64,000 bases of DNA, from contig NC_051102.1 of NCBI RefSeq assembly GCF_901709675.1, positions 7,847,412 through 7,911,411 of the forward strand, read 5' to 3'. The stretch comes from Syngnathus acus. Lineage: Eukaryota; Chordata; Actinopteri; Syngnathiformes; Syngnathidae. The translations under genes and the position numbers were made by a program. The notes beneath the pieces are model-generated. The model saw only the letters and a program-made list of their open reading frames with translations. It was not told where the DNA came from and ran no database searches. Below, one piece after another: positions 31,801-47,520 of this stretch; the stretch's first letter is position 1; each line of letters starts with the position of its first letter.

Positions 31801-34062
31801 AAACCCTGAGCCTAGTTTGAAACCCTAATTAGCGATGGCAAAACTCCTTGGAAACCCTAGTCGGAAACCCTAACCCTAGTTTTGAAAGCCTAGTTAGAAA
31901 CCCTAACCCTAACTCTAGTTTTGAAAGCCTAGTTAGTAACCCTAACCCTAACCCTAGTTTTGAAAGCCTAGTTAGAAACCCTAACCCCAACCCTAATCCT
32001 AATTTTGGAAACCCTAGTCGAAAACCCTAACCCTAGTTTTGAAAGCCTAGTTAGAAACCCCAATCTTAGAAACCCTAAAAGTAGTTTGAAACCCTCGTTG
32101 GAAACCCTAACCCTAGCTTTAAAACCTAGTTTGAAACCCTAACTTTGGTTTAAAACCCTACTCGGAAACCCCGAGCCTAGTTTGAAACCCTAATTAGCGA
32201 TGGCAAACTCCTTGGAAACTCTAGTCGGAAACCCTAACCCTAGTTTTGAAAGCCTAGTTAGAAACCCTAACCCTAACTCTAGTTTTGAAAGCCTAGTTAG
32301 TAACCCTAACCCTAACCCTAACTCTAACCCTAACCTTAACTCTAACCCTAACTCTAAGTCTAACCCTAACCCTAGTTTTGAAAGCCTAGTTAGAAACCCT
32401 AACCCCAACCCTAATCCTAACCCTAACTTTGGAAACCCTAGTCAAAAACCCTAACCCTAGTTTTGAAAGCCTAGTTAGAAACCCTAATCTTAGAAACCCT
32501 AAAAGTAGTTTGAAAGCCTCGTTGGAAACCTTAAGCCTAGCTTTAAAACCTAGTTTGTAACCCTAACCTTGGTTTAAAACCCTAGTCGGAAACCCTAACC
32601 CTAGTTTGAAACCCTAATTAGCAATGGCAAAACTCCTTGGAAACCCTGGTCGGAAACCCTAACCCTAGTTTTGAAAGCCTAGTTAGAAACCCTATTCTTA
32701 GAAACCCTAAAAGTAGTTTGAAACTAGGGGTGTAACGATTCATCGATACATATCGATTAATCGATATAATGCTCTACGATTTGTTGGCATCGATGCTAAA
32801 CGTAAACATCGATCTATATCGCCCGTTTTTGACCTCGGACATTAGCCGCGACTTTATTTTGAAATCCAGTTCATTGTTGCTTGCTTCCTCTTTCCGGGAG
32901 CAGTGCGCGGCGTGTTGTGAGCAGAGCAGGCACGTGAAAGGGGAGCCGACAACTACGCGGCTCCTGGGCTGGTGCTATGGCTAGTGTCTGTCCAAGAAGA
33001 CGAGGAAATTCGCTCCCCTTTGGGCTTCAAGTCATTCGTTTGGAAGCACTTTGTAATTTCCTAAATAAAGAGTTTGCAGTACCTTGTTGATTTTGCGTAT
33101 GAATTGTTATAAATCAGGATATTGTTCTATATCGATCGTAGAGCTCTATATCGTGATGTATCGTGAATGAATCACAGCAGGCTTCATGATATCGGCAAAT
33201 ATCGTATCGTGGCTCTTTGTATCGATATGATATCGTATCGTTACAAAACCCGCGATTTACACCCCTAATGATCATGCATGATAATGGAATACTGTCGGTC
33301 TCCTTTTAAATACAAAACATCCCACAGGGGGATATTAACCTTCACGTAAATGTCAATCTGAGACCGTGGATAGAGTTGCGTCATCACTGCGGCCTCAAAG
33401 GTCTGCTTGAGGTGGAGGCTCATCTCGGTGGACTTGCGGTCGCCGTGTGGCCTCCTCTTCCTCTCTGACATGCTGAAAGTGGCCATGCTGTACTGGCAGT
33501 TGATGACAGCCCGGTCGTGAAGGGTTCGACTACGGGAGCCTCGCATCTGATGGGTGAGAAAGATGCAGTATATTTAATATACTTCCAAAATAAAGATTGC
33601 TTCTTTTTTTTTTTTTTTACTCAGGCATTTTTTTGTATTATTTAGTATAAGCAAATCACAAAGTCAAAAAAAAGTCAAAGTCTGCTTTACTGCTAATAAA
33701 TATTAGGCACAATCCCTAATAGTGTTATATAAACTTATACACAGTAGTATGATTTTGATTTTCACGGCAAATGATTAGGTGGTTAATTGCATGAGTTTTA
33801 TCTATGAATACATTCGACAATTCTCAAGAAACAAATGCATGGCAAATTTAGTTATTTTCATAGCATTGGGCTAACTTGCGATGCTACTTACTTCGTGTGG
33901 ACCGTACACAACCGCTAAGGCTTTGGTGTTTCCCTGCTCCAAATACGCTGAGCCGTCAGCCTGAGCGAACACTCCCATGCGGGCTTGAACCTTGCGAAGC
34001 TCGGTGGCTTTGCGTCCATCCAGACGATAGCCTTGGTCAGAAAGCAGCTCCAAACCCGCCAT
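28822..34062 (-). CDS. exosc4: Exosome complex component RRP41 (EXOSC4)
   Basis: RNase PH-fold subunit of the RNA exosome ring, which processes and degrades RNA in nucleus and cytoplasm; in animals the ring is catalytically inactive and channels RNA. Three exons: 34062-33892 (57 aa), 33546-33340 (69 aa) and 29181-28822 (119 aa), giving 245 aa, the same length as the human protein, with junctions after YGPHE and DIYVK. Motifs seen: DGRKATELRKV, GSAYLEQGNTKALAVVYGPHE, KRRPHGDRKS, PRSQIDIYV, SDGGNYSVCVNAATLAVIDA, GQIALLQMDARL. Intron 1 is 345 bp, but intron 2 (29182-33339) is 4158 bp because it carries two hAT MITEs and a telomere-like array. The intron 2 donor is AAG|GTTAAT, a weaker donor than usual. 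The gene lies downstream of prkaca and upstream of gpaa1 on the same strand. Confidence 0.95.
29493..30035 (+). mobile_element. hAT-type MITE, copy 1 (left border of array)
   Basis: Starts TAGGGGTGTAACGATTCATC and ends with ATTTACACCCCTA, so the outer 11 bp (TAGGGGTGTAA) are inverted at the two ends; TAGGG fits the hAT end consensus. It is 543 bp long and contains many ATCGATAT-type short palindromes. A small frame at 29750-29833 reads MASVQEDEEIRSPL then FKSFVWKHF, which resembles the start of a BED zinc finger in hAT transposases, then stops. No 8-bp target duplication is seen: the right side runs straight into the array. Confidence 0.75.
30036..32724. repeat. Telomere-like CCCTAA higher-order tandem array
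   Basis: About 2.7 kb made almost wholly of AACCCTAACCC-like text mixed with TAGTTTGAAACC, GTCGGAAACC and GAAAGCCTAGTTAG. The marker ATGGCAAAACTCC recurs at about 30109, 30313, 30521, 30728, 31099, 31470, 31835 and 32626, with a variant (ATGGCAAACTCC) at about 32200. Spacing is about 205-208 bp in the first copies, then 371, 371, 365, 365 and about 425, so a ~205-bp unit was enlarged by extra CCCTAACCC / AGTTTTGAAAGCCTAGTTAG blocks and then amplified. Runs of up to about six CCCTAA-like repeats occur (for example 30868-30902 and 32301-32340). It lies inside exosc4 intron 2. The open frames across it are repeat translations, not genes. Confidence 0.92.
32725..33267 (+). mobile_element. hAT-type MITE, copy 2 (right border of array)
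   Basis: Same element and same orientation as the copy at 29493-30035, also 543 bp, differing by scattered substitutions and small compensating indels. It joins the array at GTTTGAAAC on its left and unique intron sequence (ATGATCATGC) on its right, so again no target duplication is visible. It ends 72 bp from exosc4 exon 2. Confidence 0.75.
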
Positions 34063-35323
34063 GATGCCACTGGATCAGATAGCGAGCGGAGAAGACATGT
34101 GCCTGCTGAAGTACTACGTTACCCACAATGCCTTTCGCGGAAACCGCTACGGAGAGTCAGAGTAGACAGTTTCATTGTACTTTTAATACGAAACCATGAC
34201 TTGATTATGCTGTTAATATTCGAAGTAAGAATACTTTCGCACATTAGCACTTTTAAAAATAAAATTTAATAGCATCTCTAATGTGTATAAATAAAAATAT
34301 ATGAATCAATGCATATACGTATGATGTAATGAGCTGAACAAGAACAGGGTTACATGTGATACAAAGGAGCAGTTCTTCATTAAGCCAGTGTATTGGGTGA
34401 GGAAAACAGTACCTTTAAATCCAAGCATTCAAATATGCCCACCAAATAAGTTTGCAATCCACATTCTTGAAAAAAAATAAAACTCAAACAATCCTTCACG
34501 TGTGGTAACAAATACAGCTGCATTTTCATGTTCTGTTCAGTCAAAATCAATTGATAGTCTGTACTTCTTTCACCAAAATGAGGCGCAGCGCTTCAATACT
34601 ATTGATATTGACCTCAACCTTTAAACAAAATGTTTGAAAAATCCCAAGAGGATTTCTTTTTCACTCTTTCAATGTATAGATCTGTCATGTATTGTAACAA
34701 CGGGTCTTTTGTAAGCAGACCTTAAATCTATGGAGGGAATCAGAAATAAAAACATGACTAAAATCGTAGACAAACCAGAGTAACAAATAACACGTGTAGT
34801 AATGTAACGAGGTTTCTTATTCTCAGCGCCGGGGGTCGGATGATGTTTTTCCTCTCACTTTTTCAAGGCAAAAAGCAAAGGAGAAGAAATTCTGTTCCTT
34901 CGCCCGGTTAAAAACATTGCTTCTCACAAAACAGGACAAATGACAAATGCTACCTTCTCCATGCCGGGCCATGAACACAACACGAGTCAATCCCTTGTGT
35001 CACCTTATTTTCTGTCCATTTAAAAAGGGAGTGAAGACAACTACCTCCTTTCCAAAGTACAAAACAAAAAGTGTATTTAAAAAAAGAAAGAATGAAAAGG
35101 TGGCGTGTCTGCTTTAATACGCAGGGTGTAGGTGACAGTGAGAGGTTATCGGCACCAAAAGATCATGGCGACCTCATCGAGCTGTGTGTCGTACAAGTGG
35201 GAAGAATAGGACGGGGCGAGGAAACGTGGTCTCTGATTCAATTCCAAGTCCTCGGAAGAGTGCAAAGATCCCTTTATCTCCCTGACGTATTCCGTTGTCG
35301 CACGTCCCCGATCCGTCCCGTCC
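34063..35323 (-). other. prkaca 3' UTR and exosc4 upstream region
   Basis: About 1.26 kb between the exosc4 start and the prkaca stop, both on the minus strand. It should contain the prkaca 3' UTR (right part) and the exosc4 promoter (near 34063-34160). No canonical minus-strand AATAAA was found; a minus-strand ATTAAA lies near 34268-34263. No other gene seen. Confidence 0.45.
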
Positions 35324-39443
<4,120 letters not shown>

Positions 39444-39830
39444 GGCGGAAGACACACAGCCGGTCACTCCCGACGGAGAGAGGGGGAGATGGCGGCGGGT
39501 CAGTTAGCTAGCTAGCTGGCTAGCTAGCTTCCCTGCAGCAGTCGCTAATTGCGTTTAAAAATAGGTTTGGAAAAAAACTGATTTCATGTGCATTGAATTT
39601 GCTCCGACTTCGGGCGGAAAATGAAAAGAGTCCCCGAGCAGCAGCAGCGCCCGTCACTCTTCATCCGTGGCCCCGGCGTCCTTCTTCCCCCCCAACCCCC
39701 GTGGAAGGTTCCCGCTGCGGCTCGTTGGCTAATGTGTGGCTGACATGAAGCTCACGGTCACTGCTGGTGCTCACCGCCCGCCCGCCACTCACCGAGCCGG
39801 GCACTCACACCCCCCCCCCTTCCTTCCCAA
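39444..39830 (-). promoter_or_regulatory. prkaca: prkaca 5' UTR / GC-rich promoter region
   Basis: GC-rich, CpG-containing sequence just upstream of the prkaca ATG, with GAGAGAGGGGGAGATGGCGGCG at the near end and a GCTAGCTAGCTGGCTAGCTAGC repeat at about 39505-39530, then C-runs at about 39688-39700 and 39810-39819. This fits a CpG-type promoter of a broadly expressed gene; no TATA box is seen and the start site is not defined. Confidence 0.5.
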
Positions 39831-40599
39831 GATTCTGTAAACTGTCACAAACGCTACAGGCTTCCTGATGATTTATTTGATAAACACGTTTTATTAAAAA
39901 GAGACACACTAACTTTTTAACGACGTTTGACACCAGCAGAATGTGCGTGCAGCTTTAAAAATGCCCTCCATATTCTACTAATTTGAGTATTGATGTGAGC
40001 ATCCGCCTAATAAAATAATTGTGTCTATGCAAATGACACCTGCAATTTTAAGCCCTACTCTCTGGTTATCAACACTTTTCTTTGCCATCACTAATATTTT
40101 TGGATGGATGGTAGGACTGGAGGTTCCCACGGTGCCCTTTTGCTCAAATTTGAGCAACGACTATGAGTTGTAATTCTACGCTTTTGCAACAGAGGGCGGC
40201 AGATCTCCGTCACAAAAGTTGTGATGCAAAGCCCGTTTATTCTTTATCTGTTAACCACCCTGATATTGTCACTGGCTGTCATTAGCTGCGGTTCAATAAA
40301 TGTGACGTGCTTCTCTTATTTTTGTACTTTATTTAACAAGTGTAAGCTTATTTGTTGTGTCCGATAAATTTTCAGAGTTGCATGCACAGGTTCTACTTTT
40401 GTCCTGCTTATAAACTAATGTGTAGTTATTTTTATTCACTGTCAGCATGTCTTGTCATGTCCATGAAATATTTATGCTAGGCAGTGGGTTGGAATACATG
40501 ACAACAAGTCAATGTCAGAGATGTTCCTGGACTAGTGTCATAAAAGATATATTTAAAACCCAAACTACATGCGTATGCCCCTCCATGGGCCAGGTGATG

Positions 40600-40930
40600 A
40601 ATGTTTTACCACGTCTACAAAAAGATGCTGAGGCGTTTGCTTTGTTCAGTGTGCGAGAAGATTTGTCACTTGTGGCAAAACAACTCATGGCTGCTCACAA
40701 TGCCGACAAGAGCATCATCGTACCGGCAACTTTCCTTCTCCCTCAACCCTGCTCCGTCTGATTTTTCCGTCTTCCAAATCGTCAAGGGGGTCATCTAGGG
40801 GACCGGTTGTGAAGTCGTGGGCGACGGGACTGCAGTGGATCCCGGAAGACTCTTTCCTGGTGTGCATGAAGGCATGGCTGAGAAGACAGGTAAAGTGCGT
40901 TATACTCCAGGGGAAGAACTTTTACTTTGT
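40600..40930 (+). pseudogene. Decayed mariner transposase C-terminal fragment
   Basis: Across frames with shifts and stops the text reads SWLLTMPTRASSY (compare WLLHHDNAPAH of mariner transposases), then FSLNPAPSDFSVFQIVKGVI (compare YSPDLAPSDFFLFPxLK), then LQWIPEDSFLVCMKAWLRRQ and VKCV (compare a family tail xxIPExxFxxCFxxWxxRxxKCV). Order and spacing fit the last third of a mariner transposase. It is broken by an in-frame TAG near 40796 and by frameshifts. Terminal repeats were not identified. Confidence 0.6.
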
Positions 40931-41173
40931 AGTTTGAATTTGAAATATATTTTTTCGTTACGCCACTCATGGAACCTTTCTGATAGACTAACTAGAAGAA
41001 TCTGTTTTCACTATTTTATCGCCCAGTTTCAGGTTCCTTCCTATTTACTTTTCCGACAAACATGTCATTTTCATCCCAGCTGACCAGCTGCTCTCCATAT
41101 TTGCTTCTTTTTCCCCCTTTTCTATCTTCCTCGCCGGGCTGTGCTTCAAAGAGAATGATTTACTTTCCTTCAG

Positions 41174-41201
41174 ATGAATGAATGAATGAATGAATGAATG
41201 A
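41174..41201. repeat. (TGAA)n microsatellite
   Basis: About seven TGAA repeats in the prkaca upstream region. Confidence 0.85.
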
Positions 41202-44200
41202 GCGAGAAGCCATCTTGGCATACTGGCACGTCCTCTGCCCATTATTTCCTGAATTGACACATTGCTTTGAGCAGCGTCATTGATGATAATGAGTTTGCCA
41301 CCCTCAAACGTCACGACTACCCTTTTTACAATGACACTCGATACACTTCACATATAACAAAAATGTCTATGTGCGAAATTCAATCGGGATATGGCTGGGA
41401 GAAAACCAGTGTAAAGGTATTTCCAGCCGGTCATAACGTAAAACTCTATCGCACAAAGAGCAGAATTTTCTTTCCATGACAATAAATCCACAAATACATT
41501 CCGACACGCGCTTGGATGACTGCTGTGTTTACACATGATTTATACCATGTACATGACAGGATTAAACAATGAGCACTTTTTTGCCGCAAGGCCAACTGGC
41601 GCTTCCAAACCTTTCAATTACGCAAACAAATGCGTGATTAAAAATGTTGCACGGGGCACTAAAGCCAGCTGTTTTGAGGCCTGTCTGACACAGCTGTATA
41701 CATGTGTCTCTGTTCGCCATGAATCAAACGTCCCATTGTGCTCATCTGGAGTGAATTAGCGGCGAGGGAAGGTGGGAAGGAGTGGGCTTTGATATACAGA
41801 GAAGGAAATGGGTAATGTCCTGAAACCGCATGCAACATCCTAATAGTAGCTGCTGACTGATGTCAGGAGACAAGCAGACAGATGATGTGTGAGTGTAAAT
41901 GAGAACAGTCTTATTGCTAATTTGTCGCTATCGTTTCTAAAAGCAATACAGAATAAAGAATTAAAGCATTAAGTCATTGTCACACCAGGGGGCAGTATAC
42001 TACAATCATGAAGATGCAAGTAAAGAAGAGTTTCACAACTACTGTGTAACTTTGGACAAGATTTTTGGACAAATGTACTTCTAACACTCTCTTGCATCAT
42101 TTCACGCTTGTTGAGTGGGCAGGCAGTTCAGAGAGCCAAGCCATTAAAAAAAATACAATTTCCGTAACAAGTCCCAGTTACCAGCTCGTTCCTTTTGTCT
42201 GGCCCAATTTAAGTGTCTTAAGTGGTGCCACATCATATCCGTGAGTATGCTTTGTTTGCGCACTAACAAGTACATCGCCCTCTGATTTGCCGAGCGCTCT
42301 GTAATGTATTCATGAGGATGTGCAAGCGGCTAATGTAGGCTAGCTGCACAATATGAAGTTAGCAAACAACATCTTCAGCACATAAGAGCCCCCCCCTTCC
42401 CATCTACACTGCTTCATTGTTTGACCGCCTCGGTCGGGTCGTGCACGCATGAGGAACTCCAAGTCAAGCAAATTATAGCGAGGAAGTCGTCCGGGAGCAG
42501 TATATTCCAAGGATGTCATTCTTCTCTCATGTTTTTTAGCGATGCGTGCTTTATCCGCAGATAAGGTGATTCACATTTCAGCGATGAAACTATCCGGCCA
42601 AGCGACCCAGACGGCCTGGTATCATTTCTCACTTCTTTTCGGAAAAAGATGACAGAGATTATATGAGGATGACGCCGCCGCGCAACATGGCCGCCCAAGC
42701 CAGATCAAAGCCGAGACAATCAAAGCCAGAGCGAAAGCTACAGCAGTAAGCTCTTTTAAACGGCCGCCTCGAGCTCGGGGGCGCTCGGGTTCGCCTCCGC
42801 TCCTTTCCATCTATCCGCCGGCCTTCCTCTGGAGTCCAGGACAGTCAGCGAACTGACATAAATCCTTCAAAGTGAATGCAAACAGCCCCGCCGGTGACCC
42901 ATGAGAATATTAAAACCTGCACCATGCCTGTGTGTGTGTGTGTGTCTCCGTGCAAGGCCAAGGCTGATAAGACGCGACACTGGTCACAATAGTTTAGAAA
43001 GCCACATTGAGACCAACAACACAGTTGTGACAATGAAAAGCCTGGCACGGTCTGAGACTTCCAAACGAGGTCTGGTTCTTTAAAAACAACAAAAATAGTA
43101 GTCAGCAATGCATTGTGACTTGGTGAACTTTGAACTCGTGTGTTTGCGACTTGATGAATGTATTTTTTCATCCTTGTGGACAACTGCTTCACTCGCGTCA
43201 CACAAATATGGAAATGGGCACGAGACGGCTCATTCATCACTTTTTCTCTCGCTGTCACTTGGAGTAATGCACAAGTCTTTGATTTTGTCTTTAGATGGAT
43301 TTTCAATCCTGTCAAACTTGATGCAGTCATCAAAATGTGCTCACTTTGTCCAAACACTTTTGAGCACAGTAGTTTCCATTCAAATGGCTTCATTCCTTCG
43401 TTTTATATTTCCAAACCTATCTTGATTGTCTTATTGCACATCTATGGTGGTGCCAAAATCATTCAAAACTCCCAAAACCTGCCGGCATCAAAGAGCACAA
43501 TGTGCAAAAATTGGGATTGTTCCTCTCTTGACCTTTTTCATTTCAGACTTTCTGTACCTGCACCTTATTAAAAGCCAACAATAGACGAAGCAGATCAAAA
43601 CAAACCCAACTCATTAAGGAGAGAGAATCTTGTTCAAGTACCAAGAGTTCCTTCAAGGTTAACACCGGAAATACCTTTTTTTCCATATTTAGATCTGAGC
43701 CACCCAGAAAACACATTTGGCATCATTACCACACCGTAAATCAGAAAAGAATCATTTCAAACAACAAAAGTTTCATTCCCTGCAAGTTGGCGGTGGGGGT
43801 CGGAAGCAGGGAAACAACCTCCCGCCCGAGGTGTTTTGCTTTTGCCTGGGATAACCTAACTTCAGACAGAATTGCATCACATGGACCCGCCGGCGCCATC
43901 AATCACCAGCAACAGAATCACCAAGCCTCAGATCAAATATGCCGACTTCCTCTGGCGTCTCGATAATATGCGCGAGAGTTGTGTCGAAGGAAATTCGTAT
44001 TTCCACGCTGTTTGCGAAACATTTCAATTTTTTAAGGAAAGATTTGCGTCGTGCCCTTGAACACGTCTAGCCAAAGGTGATAAAACATGGCAGCGAGTCA
44101 CAGTGCCGCCACAGAGCACACATTAATAAAAGATTTTTGAAATCAAGTATTTATTTCCTCTGTCCGGTGTCCCCACAGGATGTCTAGTGCATGCCAAAGG

Positions 44201-47200
44201 AGCAGGTGGTGCCAAAACCCCTCGCTGAAAGATTATTTTAGCCAATCAGAAGCCTGAATTGTCTTTACCACAAAAAGCACAAATTAATGTAAAAAAATTG
44301 TTACCCTGGTGTCTACAAAGGAAGTCAGACAAAATTTTTGCATGTTTAAAAGACCAAATTTATTCAAATAGAATTCTGAATTCCCAATAAATAGTTTGCC
44401 TACTTCAACAGTATATGCAGCAACTAATGGCGCAACATCAAATTCCTTCATGTCATCCCTATTCTGACTAATCTGGATCCAATGTCGACTCTTATTTATT
44501 TTTCAGTTTTTAAGGTCTCATTATGCAGGTTTATAGAACTTTGGATGTGCTCTTAATTTTTCTTTAAAAACAACTGCCAAAAAAGCAGAGCGTTATCACA
44601 AGGGGGGGGGGGCAACGTCTGTTCCACTCAAGACACTCAAATCATAAAATAAGTTTATTTTGTGAAGGTTACATCCTGTCAGATGACTTCTTTTAATCTC
44701 CATTGTGAGTTTTGAGTAAGATTTTCAGACATTTCTTCGTGCCTTGTCCCCTCATTTGTCTGAGTGCATGACAAAGCATCGACAAGACAGTCTGCGATCA
44801 ACCGAGCGAATGAAAACGCCTCTGCTCCAAATATTTACCCAGCGCAGACGCTTGGGTGCCTTTTAACGTGATGCGATTGCAACCGAATTGCCGTTATTAC
44901 ACTTTTCGCCGACGTGGGAGATTACCAGTTAGCGTGGGGGGCTTGCCGCTCTGCATCCATCCTTAACTTTGGACAAAATCCCCAAAACACGAGTGCCATT
45001 TATTTTTATTCTCCCCATAGCTGAGCTTCCTGTGTCCCCCCGCCATCGCAATTAAGGCCAAGAAGGATCAGAGCGGAGTCGGATGAAAGGCTCATAAAGC
45101 CCCGCTGAATACAGAAGACGTATGCCAGGCACCGGTTCGCTTACACACTTCGTTCTTTGTTCCTGGCCAATCTCGTTGATGGGCTGCAGGAAACACAACG
45201 GGAAGATAGTTCAGGTATTAACGGAGCCTTTTTCCACCGACACCATGTGGTAAGCAAAGGCTTCAAAGCAATAATTTGCAATGATTTTTCTTTTAAATAG
45301 CATACAAAGCCCTCCAAGTCCTTACAAATAAACGACAAAGAACTATTTGAAAGTGAAAAAAGTAACGTCGAGCCTGAACACGACCCAATGTAGCCCCAGA
45401 ACTTAAAGCCCACTGGGCTTACTTAAAAAAAAAACACTTTTAAACTTAATTCCTACTTATATTGCTGATGTTCTATCATTTGATTCTGATCTTGTTAAAT
45501 TTCCAATCATTCCAAGTAAACACCACTTTCATCTCACTCCCAGCGCAGTCTCCTCCCCTCCCTATCCCAAAAAATCTTCTCTCACATCATTTCCTGACCA
45601 TGCAGCAAGTGAAAGGATTTCACACTAGCTTGCAGTTTTGTTTCACATCATACAACTTTTGCATTTTGACAGTTCCAAAAGGTGATGTCAAGAGTGACGA
45701 TCGGGAAGCGCAAGACAAGAAACAGCCTCTGGCAATACTTTTCGTCAACAAGCTCCACGTTTTGCTTGCTGTCCCCGAGCAAGCCAGGTGGTGGTAGTCT
45801 TTGCACTTCACTCGTGATCTTTGCCCCCCTACCTCCCCCCCTCCCCCACTCATTAAAATGAATGATGACATTAAATCCCACGGGCGACATGCAATGAAAC
45901 GGCATTGATCTATAAATCCTACGCTTCGTATGCATACGTATCACTCTACAAAGGATGGAATATTTAATTTAATAAACCAAAACAGTGGAATATTTCATTT
46001 AATAAACCAAAGCAACAATATAGCGTAGCACCTTTGTGTACGTTCTCTCCGAATGTTTAATCCGCCAAGGTCACTGTGCGTTTCCATGTTGTTGGAGGAG
46101 ACGCTATTCATCTCATCTGTATTCTCCCCACTTGGCTTACGTCTGCGGGATCATGCAGATATGGGATTTTGCTGGGAGAATTAAAAGGCTAGCTATATCA
46201 GATACGCTCAGTAAAATGTTATTTATGACTCTGCGGTTGGGGTAACTAACGCCTCCGCGAGCACTTAATGTTTTATTAAACAAACAAAAAGGGGGGGGGG
46301 GATTGTCTGGAAGTAACTAAGCTCCACAATTTCAATGGAACCCCCCCTGACAAACCTTCTTGCATACTCACATGTGTAACACATAATAAATCATTCCACA
46401 GAAAAACACAAAAGAAATGTTTTCCTTCTTTTTGGATTGTATTCCGACTGGTTGTTTATGGATGTTGGCGCCATTTCGAGGAATTACAGTGTACTTTGCA
46501 AAACATGAGCCTTTTTATGGTCGAATGCTATTTGTGTGTGCGTATATGCTCTGGAGTAGCAATGGAGTGACTTGCACATGAGCCAAGCACCCCCACTATA
46601 TCTTTTGATTGCTGCGCTGCAATAACCAAGTGGCAACAACAACAAGAGATCAAGACTTAAGAGCGATCCATGAGTCCTGCAGTATTTGATTGTACTGATC
46701 TGCAAATCAAATAGGGCAAGACGCCGACGAGATTTTAATAGCTGGTGTTTGATCTTGGACACCCTACGGGAAGGGACGTTATTAATCAAACCAATATTGA
46801 CATTTCCTTTCAACTTGCAAACTTTAAATAAGCGCTCAGAAGAGATGATGGCCTCTTTTGAACTGCTTTGAGACTCCTGTTGTGCTCCGTGTGCTTGCTT
46901 TTGAAAAAGTCAGTGCAGCTACCTTGTAAACATACTGCTTAGCGCTCGTGCATGCAATCGAGTCATTACAACTCCCCGTGTTTATGGTTTCAAGTTATAA
47001 ATATTTGAATAGGCAGCGGTAACACAAGTAACATGCAATGACATGGCTAATGCAAAAAACGGCGCAGGGGCCCAGGCTGGCATTTTTAGTCGCCTGCTTG
47101 GCATTGACTGCATTCCTTCTCCTGTCATTTCAATTCCACACGTATGTGAAGGCGGCACGCGGCAGCCAAGTTCACTTAAGCCCACCGGACGTTCGACGGA

Positions 47201-47454
47201 GACGTACCTGAAGGTGACACAAACTTGGCAGGGGCCGCGACACTTTCCAGGGAAGTTCCTCAACCTGCGGTGGGAGGGATGAATACGAGCAGTCATGTTG
47301 ACACTTCATACATGTCACATGTGTTGCCTGGCCTGCCAGGCTTTGTTTAGGCCTCAATTTGGCAGCTATTTGCGTCCAAGAGGCACTCTGTAATTAACTC
47401 TCAAGCGCTTGATAAAAATGACGTTGATGTACGATGAAGTCGTTATAGCACATG

Positions 47455-47520
47455 TGCTTGACGGGTCTCAGGTTCCGGGTTCGAAACCTGGGTTTCTGTG
47501 TGGCGTGTGCATGAAATACA
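47455..47520 (+). repeat. Possible SINE remnant with tRNA-like B box
   Basis: GGGTTCGAAACC at about 47478-47489 matches the pol III B-box pattern GGTTCGANNCC, and CTCAGGTTCCGGGTTCGAAA followed by TGTGTGGCGTGTGCATG resembles a common fish interspersed repeat. No intact tRNA fold or A box is seen, so it is a fragment. Confidence 0.35.

Noticed and set aside
30741-32454. Repeated open frames starting METLVGNPNP / MANSLETLVGNPNP
   Set aside because: They are translations of the CCCTAA-rich tandem array, recur at the array period and differ by repeat indels; no gene.
29493-33267. Array and MITEs as a CRISPR-like repeat array or a true chromosome end
   Set aside because: This is a eukaryotic intron with exosc4 exons on both sides; units are contiguous satellites without spacers, and unique sequence follows on both sides.
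47466-47500. Possible tRNA gene (B-box GGTTCGAAACC)
   Set aside because: No acceptor stem, A box or cloverleaf could be built; more like a SINE remnant.
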